The notes: generated by a model not told the origin, from the letters alone. DNA of 64,000 nt from Datnioides undecimradiatus (GCA_008933995.1 WARS01000029.1:23000879-23064878); one strand, 5' to 3'. Positions 37,769-49,296 are shown, numbered from the stretch's first letter. A program made the numbers and translations.

Positions 37769-37795
37769 GAGTGACTCTTCACTCTCTCTCCCTCC
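37679..37795. repeat. compound (GT)36-(GA)n array with following CT-rich stretch
   Basis: 72 nt of perfect GT is followed directly by a GA run (37751-37768) and then, after gtga, by tcactctctctccctcc. The GA and CT parts form an imperfect inverted repeat. This is the longest microsatellite in the window. Confidence 0.96.
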
Positions 37796-39841
37796 TACAC
37801 ACTCAGGTTCTGGCTCTCCCTGTTTGGGCACGATGAGAACGGCAGATTATTGGGGCTGATAAGATGAGGAATGCTGCTTAGAGAGGAAACGTTCTGGAGG
37901 AGATGCAGCCTATAGAGGACTGTTCCCTCCTCCTCCCCCCATATGTCACCCAAACCTCCCCCCCGAACACCAAACACTAGTCTCTTCCTCCGCTTGTCTC
38001 CCTCCACTCCGGTGTGGCAGGATAGAGACGACAGGGGGTGGAAAGGGAACTTCACTGACCCGGGACCAGGATGGGCGTGCCCATTCAAGCCCCCCATCTC
38101 TCTCCTGCTCGACCTCCTTTTACCGTTTCACCTACGCTGCTGTTTTGTTCAGTAATTGGATGCAAAATGACAAAATTTTACAGTGTCACTTCAAGGAAAT
38201 CTGTGCACTTTCTGCGATAATAAGCCCCTGGGAAACTTGTTTTAGAGAGCGGAGTGTGGAGATCACGTGTAAAACCAGGTCTGGAAGTGTGAGGAGTAAA
38301 GTCCTGGAGATAGTTTCCTATGATGAGATTCCACATGTTTCTATATTGCTATTTTAAACTTTAATATAGATCAGCTTAGTGTTAGTGTTCTCATTAAAGC
38401 CTAAACTGGGTGCTGAATGGCTCGATCAGAAGGAGGGTGTTGCAGCAAACGTTGCAGCCGTTTCTGACCAGCTTTAACAGATCAGTCCCGCAGCCTAAAT
38501 CTAAAAGAGTTGCCCAAACGCATTCAAAACTGGAAGATATTGGACGTTTCAATGGCTGTGGTTGAGTTTGTCACCACACGTTTCACACACACACAAACAA
38601 AAAGTCGTTTCTCGCGTCCCTGAGCAAGCCCGACTGGACGCGGACAAAGCAGCGGCGGCCCGCGAGAGCCTGACGGGAGGGAGGAGGTTGTGCGTTAGCC
38701 CGCGCTGGGTGCAGCTGAGGTAAAAAAGAGAGAGAGACACAACGAGCGAGAGACTAATAAATAGAGTGTGGGAAGCTGAGAGCTGCAGGCGGCCTCACCT
38801 CACCCCGACACCGCCGAGAGCTCCGCCAAGGCCTGAGTTCACATCACATATATCACATCCAGCGCGTGCGTGTGCTCCCTCTGTATCCGCCCACTGTCCA
38901 CTGTCTCACATCAGTGGCACCAAAACAGGGGTTGAAATAAGAAATTCTATTAGTTATATAGCACTTTTCAGAGGCGAGCTAAAAAGTGTTTTATGCCAAA
39001 TGCAAATAGTGAAAAAGGGGAAAAGTGCGGTGATTACAAATTAAAACAGTTGAAACAAATAACAGTAAGAAAAAGCTGAGACAAAAGAGAAGAAGAGATT
39101 TAACAGAGGAGGCTGCGTTTGAGACGGCAAATTTAATATAATGTTATTTTCAGCTCAGCAGGGAAAAGGCTGAGTGTAGAGAAAAGTCTAAAAGTGAGAT
39201 TTGATTAATCCCAAACATGCTCTTCCTGCTTTCCTACTAATCAGATTGTGATGTTGTCGTCCGGTTGGAGCGTCCCCTCCATCCACTTCGCTCAGTTTTG
39301 GGTCCACGTGTTTTTCCTTTATTCATACTGAAAAACAAAAAAAAAGCTTGTGGACTCCAGATTTTTGTGCATCTCCGAGGAAAGCGGACATATTTTAGTG
39401 GTTGTAATCTGTAAATTCTAATCTCATGTTACCCATCAGCCTCAGCTTTATGAAGGCGCGCTACAACCTGGGCGCTGACACGGGATCACAAAGGAATTCT
39501 CAGTTAGGCCGTGCAGGACGCTGGGAGTCCTGCAGCACATATTCATCTCCTGATAAAATATGTTTCTTGCATCTTTTTTTAAAAAAAGCCTCTGATGAGT
39601 GAAGAGTTGTGCAAGAGCACGAGCACAGTATACCATTATTCTCCCCACAGGACGACCTGAGTCAGCCCAGGCTCTCACAACGTATCATAGATAAGAGTGA
39701 ACACACGCAGGCAGTTGAGCAACGCGTTGAGAAATCATGCAGCGCACGAAAACAATGCGAAACAATGAGAGTGTCACAAAAAATGAGAGGCGTTAAAAAC
39801 CGAAATGTTCGGCGGCGGTTTGCCTGTTTTGCAACGTGGAG

Positions 39842-39873
39842 CTGCGTCTGCTGCGTCTGCTGCGTCTGCTGCG
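39842..39873. repeat. (CTGCGTCTG)n 9-nt tandem repeat
   Basis: Three and a half near-perfect copies of CTGCGTCTG. Confidence 0.9.
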
Positions 39874-40211
39874 GCCGTGTTAGCGTAGCTTCTGCTGAGA
39901 GAGACGCGATTCACTCGCACCCAGATGCTTTTTCCTTCTGAGGGCACAGAAGCTGCTGAGCAATCACCGTCTACCCAAACACAGAGCACAGAGGCTGGGT
40001 GTCGGAGCCCAGACAGACCCCTCAGAGCCGAGATTACACTACAATTAAGATAAGACTGAATGACATTCTCCTCCCTCTCTCTCTCTGTCTCACTCTCTCT
40101 CTTTGTAGTGTGATTGTAAAGAATGTTGTTTAAAGAAGGAAAATTATGTTCTCCTTTGATGTCTCCTGAAATATGAAACACCCAGAGGCTGATAGAAATG
40201 CAAAACACTCA

Positions 40212-40253
<42 letters not shown>
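40212..40253. repeat. (CA)n microsatellite
   Basis: 42-nt perfect CA alternation followed by CGCATGCGCGCG. Confidence 0.96.
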
Positions 40254-40256
<3 letters not shown>

Positions 40257-40408
40257 TGCGCGCGGTCCGTATTGCACAAAGCGCTGCCTCACCCAAACTA
40301 CATTATACAAACGTGCAAACAGACTAAACACACATTTCACTTTTCACTGGAAACGACTTAACTGCACAGTTTCAGTTTGACCTCCGTGGAAGTGAGCAGT
40401 CACCTGAG

Positions 40409-40515
40409 CCCCCCCCCCCCCTCTTTTTCACTCCCCCTCGTGTCTCTCTCTCTCTCTCTCTCTCTCGCTCGCTCTATACCTCCCTCCTTCCCGCTCCCCT
40501 CCATCTCTCACTCTC
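40409..40515. repeat. pyrimidine-rich block: C13 run and (CT)n
   Basis: A 13-C run at 40409-40421 and a TC run at about 40444-40466 lie within 107 nt that is almost wholly pyrimidine. Confidence 0.85.
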
Positions 40516-41247
40516 TCAGTCTGCAGCTTTCTGCTGACTCCAGGAATTATGATCTGTTTCCCGTCCGCAGGAATAATAGAATACAGGAGGAGGGGGGGTC
40601 GGCAACAGCTTAGTGGAACAGTAGTGAGGAGTCCAGCTCCACTGTGGTTACACTCTGTGTGTGTGTGTGTGTGAGTGTGTGTGTGTGTGTGTCTGCAAAT
40701 GCGTTTATATCCAGATGTGAGAATGTGCGATATTTTCCTCTTCATTTCCATAAACTTCACACATTAAAAGATTACAGTTGGACGCACGCGCACACACACG
40801 CAAACGCAGCCGTCGGCCATAAATCGACGGCCTCCGCCCGTTATCTCGACAGTGAACGCCCCACGTACACAACCAGGCGGCGGGATCCCCCTCGGAGAGC
40901 GCTGCCAGAGCCTTCGGGCACTTAAGACTATCGGCAGTTAGATCCAGCCGCTCGAGTGTGTTTGGAGTGTGTGTGGAGTGTGTCCTCAGCCGCGTAAATA
41001 TTTATCACACGGCTCCCCCAGGAATTTTAATGAGCACTGATGGAGAGCCATCAACACAGCGGCGGAGCCCAGAGGAGAGGGAGGGATGGGATGGGCAGAG
41101 GAGAGGCGGCGCGGAGAGCGAGTGAAGTGACAGTTTGTGATTTGATGTTCTGGCTTTTAACCATCGCGAGTGGCTTTTACTGTTTTCCTGTGGAGATTCA
41201 CACCTTCCTGCTTCTCTGCTGATTGTTTCCTGTTGTTTCTCTTCTTA

Positions 41248-41252
<5 letters not shown>

Positions 41253-41287
<35 letters not shown>
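41253..41287. repeat. (GT)n microsatellite
   Basis: 35-nt GT alternation, with shorter GTGTAG/AGTGTG derivatives at about 41360-41408. Confidence 0.95.
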
Positions 41288-41288
<1 letters not shown>

Positions 41289-44200
41289 TTTCCTTCATTG
41301 GTCCGTCTGTAAATAGAGATATTTACTCTTGTGAGATTTGAGGCTGCTGTAGACGTCTGCGTGTGTGTAGAGAGTGTGTGTAGTGTAGAGAGTGTGTGTG
41401 TGTAGTGTACCTACTCATCAGGGTGACAGGGCCACCCTTTAGAGGTCACTTAACACATTGTGTGCAGGCCAAGCTACATGGGGAGTCAGGGAAGGAAACC
41501 TGAGCTATAACTCACACAGCTCGCTCTCGCTCTCTAACTCACACACACACACACACACACACACTCACTCACCTTTGACCTCCAGCTGGGCGTGGCTAAT
41601 AACTGTCTTGGGCAGCGTCTCACAGTTCATTCAGACTTATTGCGGCGATGCTCTGTGAGCTCGATTTGTGACGTCGCTCTGGGACAGAGACAGTTAACCC
41701 CTTCAGTCCCAGTCAACCCCAAATGAGAGCTTCACGTAAAGTTCTGATCAGTGCAGCCACGGAAACCACGAAGCACCCGGTGCAAACGTCGATTACAGCC
41801 GGCGAAGCACAGCTGATGCAGAGTAGGTTGGATCCTGTCATCCCGACACGTTAATATCTGCCACTGAAGGACAGCTGTGATGATTAAAACTGGATTTAAA
41901 TGTGTTAAAAATATAAAAATATGCATCATATAAGAAAATATCCCTCAGTTCAAATGAGCTCAGAGAGGTTTATTGCAGTTATGCGCTCCTATAAAGTGCC
42001 GAAGCAATCCAACAACGTGAACACAAATGCAGCGTGATGCATTTATAAAACCAGTTCCTCACAATGACTTTTCCAATCAATCTGTCGCTGTCTTAAATTT
42101 GGAAATTTGCTTTATTGGTAGGAAGCGTGAACTGCATTTGTGCTGCTAAAAAAGCAGCTTTAGGGTGAAATTACAGAATAATGTGTCGACGTAAAAATGA
42201 GTCAAATGAAAATTAGATCATAGAATTGTGTATTTTGACTTTTAATATGCTGATTTCTCTTAAAGCTTTGTTTTATTGAGATGACGACTCATAAGAGCAC
42301 GGAGAGGGTCCCGGCCTCAGTGTCCTGATGGTGATGCGTTCAGGCGGACTGTCATTAATGCATACTGTGCACAGTTTGTGCAGCACGTTTAATCATCTCC
42401 AGCCCAAACTGGAGGCCTCCTGTGCTCCAAAGGAAGTGATAAGTCGAGGCGATGCTGGCGGAGGTGTGTTAGGAGCCGACCGGTGACAGATTTGTGACTG
42501 TGGGTTTGAACAGTGATGAAGCTCCGTGCTGTTTTGCTCCACCTGCACACACTGTGCACCAGCTCACGCACCTGGTCGGCGGCGAACGCAGCGTGTTCCT
42601 CCAGACGCGCTCTGGAGGGAGAGCTGACTTCTCCTCTTCGCTCTCACTTTGTCCCCATCTCGGTCATAGCAGCAGTTCATCGTGGGTATAAAAAGCCCGG
42701 GACCGGGGGTTGAGTTCTTCCATCAAACCCCCAACGGGGTCAAAGGTCCAAACATCTGGGTCTGGTCGGAACATCTGGGTCTGCTGGGGACACGGGGGCC
42801 GTGAGCTTCAGACTCTCACAACATTCTCGCTGCTTTATCTGATTTTCTTTGAAGTCTCTGCATCGGCGGCCTCATGTCCACTACTGTACAAATACCAGAG
42901 ACGCTACTGGACTTCCAAAACCACATCATAGACTCCCAGCATGCAACCCTCAGAGAGAGAGCGGGAGCGAGGGAGAGAGGGACAGGAAGAAGAGAGTTGT
43001 TTTCTTGAGAACGTTTGATCTGTCTCCCGTAAGTGGGTGGGTTTCCAGCGGGAAGACAAATAAATACCATTTCGGGACATTTAGCGTTGCGCCTATCGTT
43101 ATATACGAGTTTTGCAGGCCGCTGCGTTTGTGTTCACACGTTGCAACATGTTTCTGTGCCCTTACGTGTTCGGGGGGGGGGGCGTCCAGCGCCGGCGTGC
43201 CGTGTGATTTATTTAAAGGCCTTGCAGTGATACCGGAATTCCTTTGCGTTAAATGCCTGCTCTGAGTGCCTTTTACTGCCTGTGTGCTTTATGGACCATG
43301 ATCGCACTCTATTTGTCTCTCACTTTTACGTTTCTGAGGATTATTTTTTATGGCCCCTCGTCGTTATTAGAGAGGAGAGTGTCGGGGGGGAAAAAGGCGA
43401 GAAGGTAGCGACGGCAGGTGACGTATTCGGCGAGCAGAGGTTAAGATGGGTTATTAGAGCCGTGGAGAACTGGCTTCTGATCAAACGAATATCTCCAAGA
43501 TGGTGCCACGTGTTCCCGGGGTGACAGTGTTTCCCGGGGCCGTCCAAAACCATCACAGTCAGCTGTCAGTGACGTCATTGCGCGAGGCTTTGGTCATGTG
43601 GCTGGGTTATGAAAACGAAACGACTTGGATAAGTTGAAGGAAACACCGTGGTCGTGATACCAAGATTGCTGCAGCTGGTTAGGACGACGGTGCGAGTACA
43701 GGTCGTCCTCTCGAAGGCGCTTTGCATTTTAAGATCATGCATGACAATCTAATTACCTGAGAGCTTTGCTGTAAGGACGTCCAATCAGATCTGCCAATCT
43801 TGGTCAGATGAACGTAGAGGTTTTTGCAGGTTTTGGATTGGACACAATGCAGTTCATTGTTCTGACGAAGCGTTGTGAATGGAGCGCCTCTGTCATGGCT
43901 CGCTGCAGCACCGACTGCTGTGGTGACCGTGACCGTGAGGAAGATTGTAAACAGTAACAGCTGTGATGTTTCTGCATCTTCGCGCCTCTGCCTGCTTTGA
44001 ATCCGTCAGAGACATCACAACTAATCAAACTTTGGTTTGAACTTTCCCGGCGTTTGAATTTTTGCATTTTTCAATATTTGCATATTCAGAGACTGTGACG
44101 CTCACCCACAGGCCTGCGACACGGTCTCCGAGGGCGAGGGACACGTTTTGTCGCGGCTCATTTTCAGCTTTCTTCAACCCGTTTTTGTTTTTAGCACTGC

Positions 44201-44524
44201 TGCGCACTTTCAGACACGGGCAGAGCGCCGCTTTAAACAGGATGTACCAAAATGTTGGGTCTGGTTCCAAATCGGATCCATATGAAGATTATATTGTGCC
44301 CCCATCTGTTAGTAGTTCATGTTGAATTATTTGCTACATGCTCTGTTTGGGGTGAGTTCACTTGGCCGCAGAACGCTCTTGTTAGCAGTTTGGGAGCAGC
44401 TTTTATTCCACTGAGCCGCGCTCTGCAGACGGATCCGCGAGGGTGAGATCGTCTGTCACCTGCAGAAATCCTGGTTGAGAAAGACCAGGCGCTGGATTAG
44501 CTTCCTGGATGCTGAACTGTGTGG

Positions 44525-44556
44525 TTGTCTGCTAAGACGGCAGACTTAGCAGACAA
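44525..44556. repeat. perfect 12-bp inverted repeat with 8-nt loop
   Basis: TTGTCTGCTAAG (44525-44536) and CTTAGCAGACAA (44545-44556) are exact reverse complements around acggcaga. Pairing stops at a G-G mismatch just outside the arms. Confidence 0.95.
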
Positions 44557-45020
44557 GGGTCTGATTTCAACAGATGTGCTCCTGCCAAGCTCAGATGGAG
44601 ATTTCAGAGGCCGGGCGTGACCATGACGAAGACCATGATGACGATAATGCGAGGCACTTCTTGCTTCCTGTTGTCGCTGGGTAACATTTGAAATCCTCTG
44701 AACCAATGCAGTACCAGAGTTTCTTCTTTTTAACAGTGTTATAGGAACATAAACAAGCTTTTCAGAGCATACCAGCCCTCTTAGAGGCGTAGTGTTCAAT
44801 GTTTTAAGCCACAACATTTTAAACTAAGATAATATCCAATCAGCAATAAGTAAACCGGACCAAACGCCTGATGTCCAGTTTCAATATGTGACATTTTAAG
44901 TACTGAGGTTCATGTCTGAGCCCGACTTCCTGTATCCAGGTGTCGCACTGATTGATTTGAAGAGCCTTGTGTCTTGAGCAGTGAATAAAACCTCAATAAG
45001 CTAATTAATGCTTCTACATC

Positions 45021-45070
45021 GGCGGGTCCATGATGGTCCATGGAGGTCCATGAGGGTCCTGGTGGGTCCA
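45021..45070. repeat. (GGTCCATGRN)n decamer minisatellite
   Basis: Five imperfect 10-nt copies around GGTCCATG. Confidence 0.9.
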
Positions 45071-47889
45071 AACACGTGTAAACACATGTGTGCGTGCGGA
45101 CACCAAATGTAGTTTCGGACTCTACCCGCCCATTTCTAAGGTACTGGTGATTTTAAAGACTTTCCAAATGTCATGGAGCCAATTCGAAGGAGTCGTTTCT
45201 GCCGTTTCGCAGTCGCTTCTTTCACAATATAATCTGCAAAAAGTCTTTTTGGATCAGTGTGCATCATATTACGTCGTAATTACTCAGCCTCTATGTCAAA
45301 ACTGGCTTCAAAGCCTGGCACACCTCCTGGGGCATTGGCCCAGCGTGGGTAATAAATCAGCACCGAGCGCAGCGATCATAGACTACAGACAATATATGAG
45401 AGCAGTCCTGCAGTTTGTAGTCTGGCTGCACAAAACAAGTGATGGCACACAGCCAGAGTACGTCCATCCCCAAGACGCATCAAGACAACGCTGTTTGTAT
45501 TTGGCGCCGACGCAAACTCGCTGGTTGAAGTTGGGCAAAGGGGCCGAGCGGAGCCAACTGAATGTCGACCTGAAGCGGGAAACACATTCTTCAGTTTGTC
45601 AGTGACCCTGGCTTCAGTCGAAGTGAATGAAAGACGGATGGCACCGTGACTCACAGCAGGTAATTACAGCTCACAGCGTATGTTCAGTGCACTCTTGGCA
45701 TTAAGCGGCCAATCAGGGGCGGGCATAGAAACGGTGGGTTGCACGGATCTGAAAGGCGGCGTAGCTTCAACCGTTTTACCTGAAACACCAGCTTCGGTTT
45801 TCAGGACCAGCTGATGTTTCCTTCATACCAGCTACAAAATGTTCTCCATTACAAACCTTAATCAATATAATTATGAAGCAAGTGGATTATTTAATGTAAT
45901 TGTGGAGTAAGTCACCCTATAATAATTACGTTCAGCCCCGTGATAAATGATGTCTCGTTGCTGTAGGTAATTAGTCTGAAAATGTTTCCAGTTATGGCTT
46001 CAGAGCCAAAAATGGATGTGAGTAATGTACAGGGCTGCTCACATGAGAAAGGGCTGTTTGTGCTGCTGTTACGGAGGACGGAGGAGAAAATGGGCTGTAG
46101 CTTTCATCTCCCGGGCCGCGTGTGCACCGTGTACGCCATGTGAGGTTAAAAATAAAATAAAAAAAGGAGTCTGCTCACCTGCGACTGAACCAAGTTTCCA
46201 AACGGAGCGGCGTCGCGGCCTGAATCGGCCTGTACTTGTTCGCCATGTGTGTGTTCAGTGTTCTTGCCTTTGTGTGTAATCAGGAGAGTGTGATTAAGCG
46301 CCGCGGAGCCTCCCTGAGATGTGGGTCCCTGCTCTCTAAAAGGCTGAACTATGCCAGTGCTGCTGCGAGCGTTCCTCTGTAATAAGATCACCCAGAAAAG
46401 ACATTTTCAAGAGGCTCGACGTCAGACGCAGACGCTGCTCTCCTTTTCCACCGCGGGGCCTGCTGGAGTAGCTCGGGTCTCTGGCTGCATTGCATGGTTT
46501 GAACTTTGAGCACCGTGGTTCAAATTAGTGGAAAGTTAACGAAACGGCGTCCGGTGTTTTCGGTAAATAACGTGAAACCACCATTTGGGAAGGCCTTTCC
46601 TGTTTCAACGTAACAACGCCTGAATGCTTGAGGCCTCATGTCCCCAGTTTGGTGTAGGAGAACCTGAGTCCTGCACAGAGTCTTCAACCTCAACCCGACT
46701 TCATTCAAACTCTAGCATTTATGTTGCGATGCAAGTGAATTGTGTTTACATTCGTTGATTCACCGCGATGATGACGGAGCATGTGCAGCGGAGACCGCGT
46801 TGTGTGTTTCTGGGAATGAGGGGATGACCAGGCTGGCCGCAACAATCTGTGCCCAGCACGTGAAGCTTGACGACGTTAGCCAGACGCTAAGAAAGTAACT
46901 CAGCAACCCAGTTAGTATGACTTACTTACCAAACAGCATCAGGTTGGAGATGTCTGACGTTTTGCAGTGAAGCTGTTCAACCTTAATAACCAATGCAACA
47001 TGCGTTCGGGCTAAAAGAGGCGTTATTCCCCACGTACCAAGTCAGTGCACCGTCAGAATGACCTCAGGTCTGTTAATTAACGTTACAATAGTGGCGCGAT
47101 GTCGCTCTAACACACAGCTGTGAGTCAGCTCTAATGCTCTCGTAGCTGAAGTGAAGCAAATCCCCCGCGACCGTGGAAAACAACCCCAGCCCATTGTTTT
47201 TGGAGTGAGGCGCTCGCCGCTTACACGTCAGTGAAATGTTTGGCTGTCCGCATACTTTTGGCCGTATAGCGCCAATGAGTTCAACCTCTACGCAGAGAAA
47301 AAACAACGAAGGCAGAAAGAAGGAGTTTCTCGGGAAAGTCACGGCTGCGTCAAATATGAAAACCGTCCTTGTCGTTTGAGCCGCGTTAATGTTGGAATAA
47401 GCTGCAGGATTCAGGAACATCCAGCATCAGTTGATAGAAAAAAGCAGATTCCTCGGCATCAGGTTTCACCACAGCGCTTTATTGGACCCCTTGAGGCCGA
47501 CATGTGCGTTTCTGATGCAGACTGACGCGGCTGATGTCTGAAAATAAAAACAAAGTCTCAGAGACTGGGATGAAAACAGAAGCCGGAGGAAGAAAGGAAG
47601 CTTCGCAGCGACGACCGACGGGGAAAAGGCTTGTACTCCTGTTTCTTTGGTGGTCTGAAGCGGGGTCTCGCTGGATCTTGAACCCGGTGCAAAACACAAC
47701 GGGGGGGGATGAGTAGGGGTGGGGTGGTGTTTTGTGGGGGGGGTTTACACCGCAGGAGTCCTAATTCATCATCCTCTGGCACCGACAGGAGCTGTCTGCT
47801 GGACAGATCAGTGGTGGGGGGAGCCGAGAGAGGGATTGATGGCCAGCGAGACTCTGTGACCTCGCTTTTCCCCGGAGAGAGGAGATAGA

Positions 47890-47892
<3 letters not shown>

Positions 47893-47930
<38 letters not shown>

Positions 47931-47933
47931 GAG

Positions 47934-47965
<32 letters not shown>
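47893..47965. repeat. (TG)18 followed by (GA)n
   Basis: TG alternation at 47893-47928 and an almost pure GA tract at 47931-47965, both within 300 nt upstream of a gmds exon. Confidence 0.97.
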
Positions 47966-47968
<3 letters not shown>

Positions 47969-48086
47969 TAATCATCACCCTTCATCTCCTGCATCCTGCT
48001 GAAAATGTCGAGTTTGGACTTTGAGTTGAATCCAGTACGTCTTTATGAGGAGGACACGTCAGATCAGACCTGACACATTATTTATA

Positions 48087-48141
48087 TCTCTCTCTCTCTC
48101 TCTCTCTCTCTCCCTCTCTCTCCCTCTCTCCTCTCTCTCTC

Positions 48142-48172
<31 letters not shown>

Positions 48173-48186
48173 CCCTCTCTCTCTCT
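48087..48186. repeat. 100-nt uninterrupted pyrimidine tract, mainly (CT)n, at a gmds acceptor
   Basis: There is not one purine in 100 consecutive + strand bases. The tract is followed by aacag and then the 69-nt gmds exon, so it serves as the polypyrimidine tract of that acceptor. Confidence 0.97.
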
Positions 48187-48191
48187 AACAG

Positions 48192-48260
48192 GACTACCTG
48201 CAGGGCGACAGCACCAAAGCCTATGAGAAGTTGGGTTGGAAGCCTAAGGTGACTTTTGAG
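48192..48260 (+). CDS. gmds: gmds coding exon (second from last): GDP-mannose 4,6-dehydratase
   Basis: The 69-nt exon encodes 23 residues, beginning DYLQGDSTKAYEK and ending LGWKPKVTFE. This matches the conserved family segment after RPTEV, in which a G-D-x-T-K-A run leads to a W-K-P motif near the C-terminus. The exon is phase 0 at both ends, so skipping it would delete exactly 23 residues without changing frame; that would remove part of a strongly conserved region and probably damage the enzyme. The acceptor is taacag after a 100-nt all-pyrimidine tract, and the donor is gtgcgt, followed at once by a CA-rich stretch. The repeats on both sides are unusual and are discussed among the findings. 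Confidence 0.97.
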
Positions 48261-48632
48261 GTGCGTATCACACACACATACACACAAACACACAGAAACA
48301 CAAACACACACACACACCTGGAGTGCATGAGAATACACACATGTACAGACACGGAGTGGTTTAATGAAAAAACAAAGTCTGAAGCAAATGGAGAACACTG
48401 TTGACGGTTTATCGGAATGTGTGCTTGGAGCTAGAAGACAGTGGGGAGGCAGCTGGAGGGAATACTGTGTGTGTGTGTGTGTGTGTACAGAGGGAGGGTG
48501 GGGTGAGCACAGTATGTGGGTGGGAGAAAGAGATGAAGCACGTGATGTTTGCGGTGTCACGTCCTGCTCTCTGCAGCCGGAGTTTTATTAGACTCAACGC
48601 AACAAATCAGGATGCACAAAGCTGCTTTGAGT

Positions 48633-48739
48633 CCGGCGCGCCGGCTAATTGGCAGCAGGTAGGAGCCGCGCCGGCCCGCAGAGCCGCCGCGCCGTACGTC
48701 AGCTCCGATATGAGCCGACCGCACGTCACGCCGGAGCGA
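48633..48739. promoter_or_regulatory. CpG-dense patch in the last gmds intron (possible regulatory element)
   Basis: About 20 CpG dinucleotides fall in roughly 105 bp, far above the surrounding intron. The patch contains ACGTCA and CACGTCA (CRE/ATF-type cores) and GC-box-like GCCGCGCC runs. Such density in vertebrate DNA implies an unmethylated element, such as an internal promoter or enhancer, or a recently arisen GC-rich sequence. It has no coding resemblance. Confidence 0.35.
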
Positions 48740-49294
48740 AAATGAAATAGTTTCCTTTATTGGAAACGTATTTAAGGCAAAACGTCACGCGGAGAGGCTG
48801 AATGGAATTTAATAAAAATAACAAAAACAGAAGAAGACGATATTTTTCCAATATGTTTGAAGAAAACGTCAAAGTCGAAGCCGCAGAACACAAAGTGCTC
48901 GGTGCCGTGAGCGGCGTTCAGCTGCCGCGGCGCCTCAGGCCAGAGTCTGCCGTGCTGGAAAACAAACAGCTGATTCAGGTTTTAATTGAATCTGTTTTCT
49001 GGGAGCTTTAATATGGACTGTGGGATTTAACACAACAATAACAGGATGCATTCATACAGAGCTGAGATTATGGGCTCGTGTTGTGTTTGGGTTTTATTAT
49101 CTGATCGTAAACATCATGATTTCTAAAGGCCCCAGACTCAAAGATGTCTCAACACCAGCAGCCAAACGGGGATTTACACAGAACACATGTAGGCATAACT
49201 AAAAAAACCAAAAACGGCAGCATTTTGAATTGAATCAGAAACTCTGTGGTCAAAAATAAACAAACAAACAAAACAAAACAAAATCTGCAAAATG

Positions 49295-49296
<2 letters not shown>

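Larger units (their letters stand above)
34001..41300 (+). other. gmds: 30.4 kb gmds intron, third part
   Basis: This part is dense in simple repeats: CA/GT arrays near 36.1, 36.3, 36.5, 37.7, 40.2, 40.7 and 41.25 kb, pyrimidine-rich blocks at 36.58-36.66 and 40.44-40.52 kb, a 9-nt repeat at 39842-39873, and a degenerate fish-type minisatellite at about 36.93-37.12 kb. No exon was recognised. Confidence 0.7.
41301..48191 (+). other. gmds: 30.4 kb gmds intron, last part with acceptor
   Basis: The segment contains a decamer repeat at 45021-45070, a perfect 12-bp inverted repeat at 44525-44556, and then, in its final 500 nt, a G-rich run (47701-47743), (TG)n, (GA)n and a 100-nt pyrimidine tract that runs up to the taacag acceptor at 48186-48191. 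A 171-codon open frame at 45090-45605 has no family resemblance and was not called. Confidence 0.75.

Noticed and set aside
44525..44556. microRNA precursor
   Set aside because: The stem is only 12 bp and pairing stops at the next base; a precursor needs about 25-30 bp. Kept only as a hairpin.
45090..45605. 171-codon open frame on the + strand
   Set aside because: No recognisable domain, no acceptor/donor context and no upstream exon. It lies in a gmds intron. One frame of this length is not surprising across six frames of 64 kb. BLASTP would settle it.
48087..48186. (CT)n tract as part of a CRISPR or satellite array
   Set aside because: It is a simple pyrimidine microsatellite adjacent to a splice acceptor, with no spacer structure.
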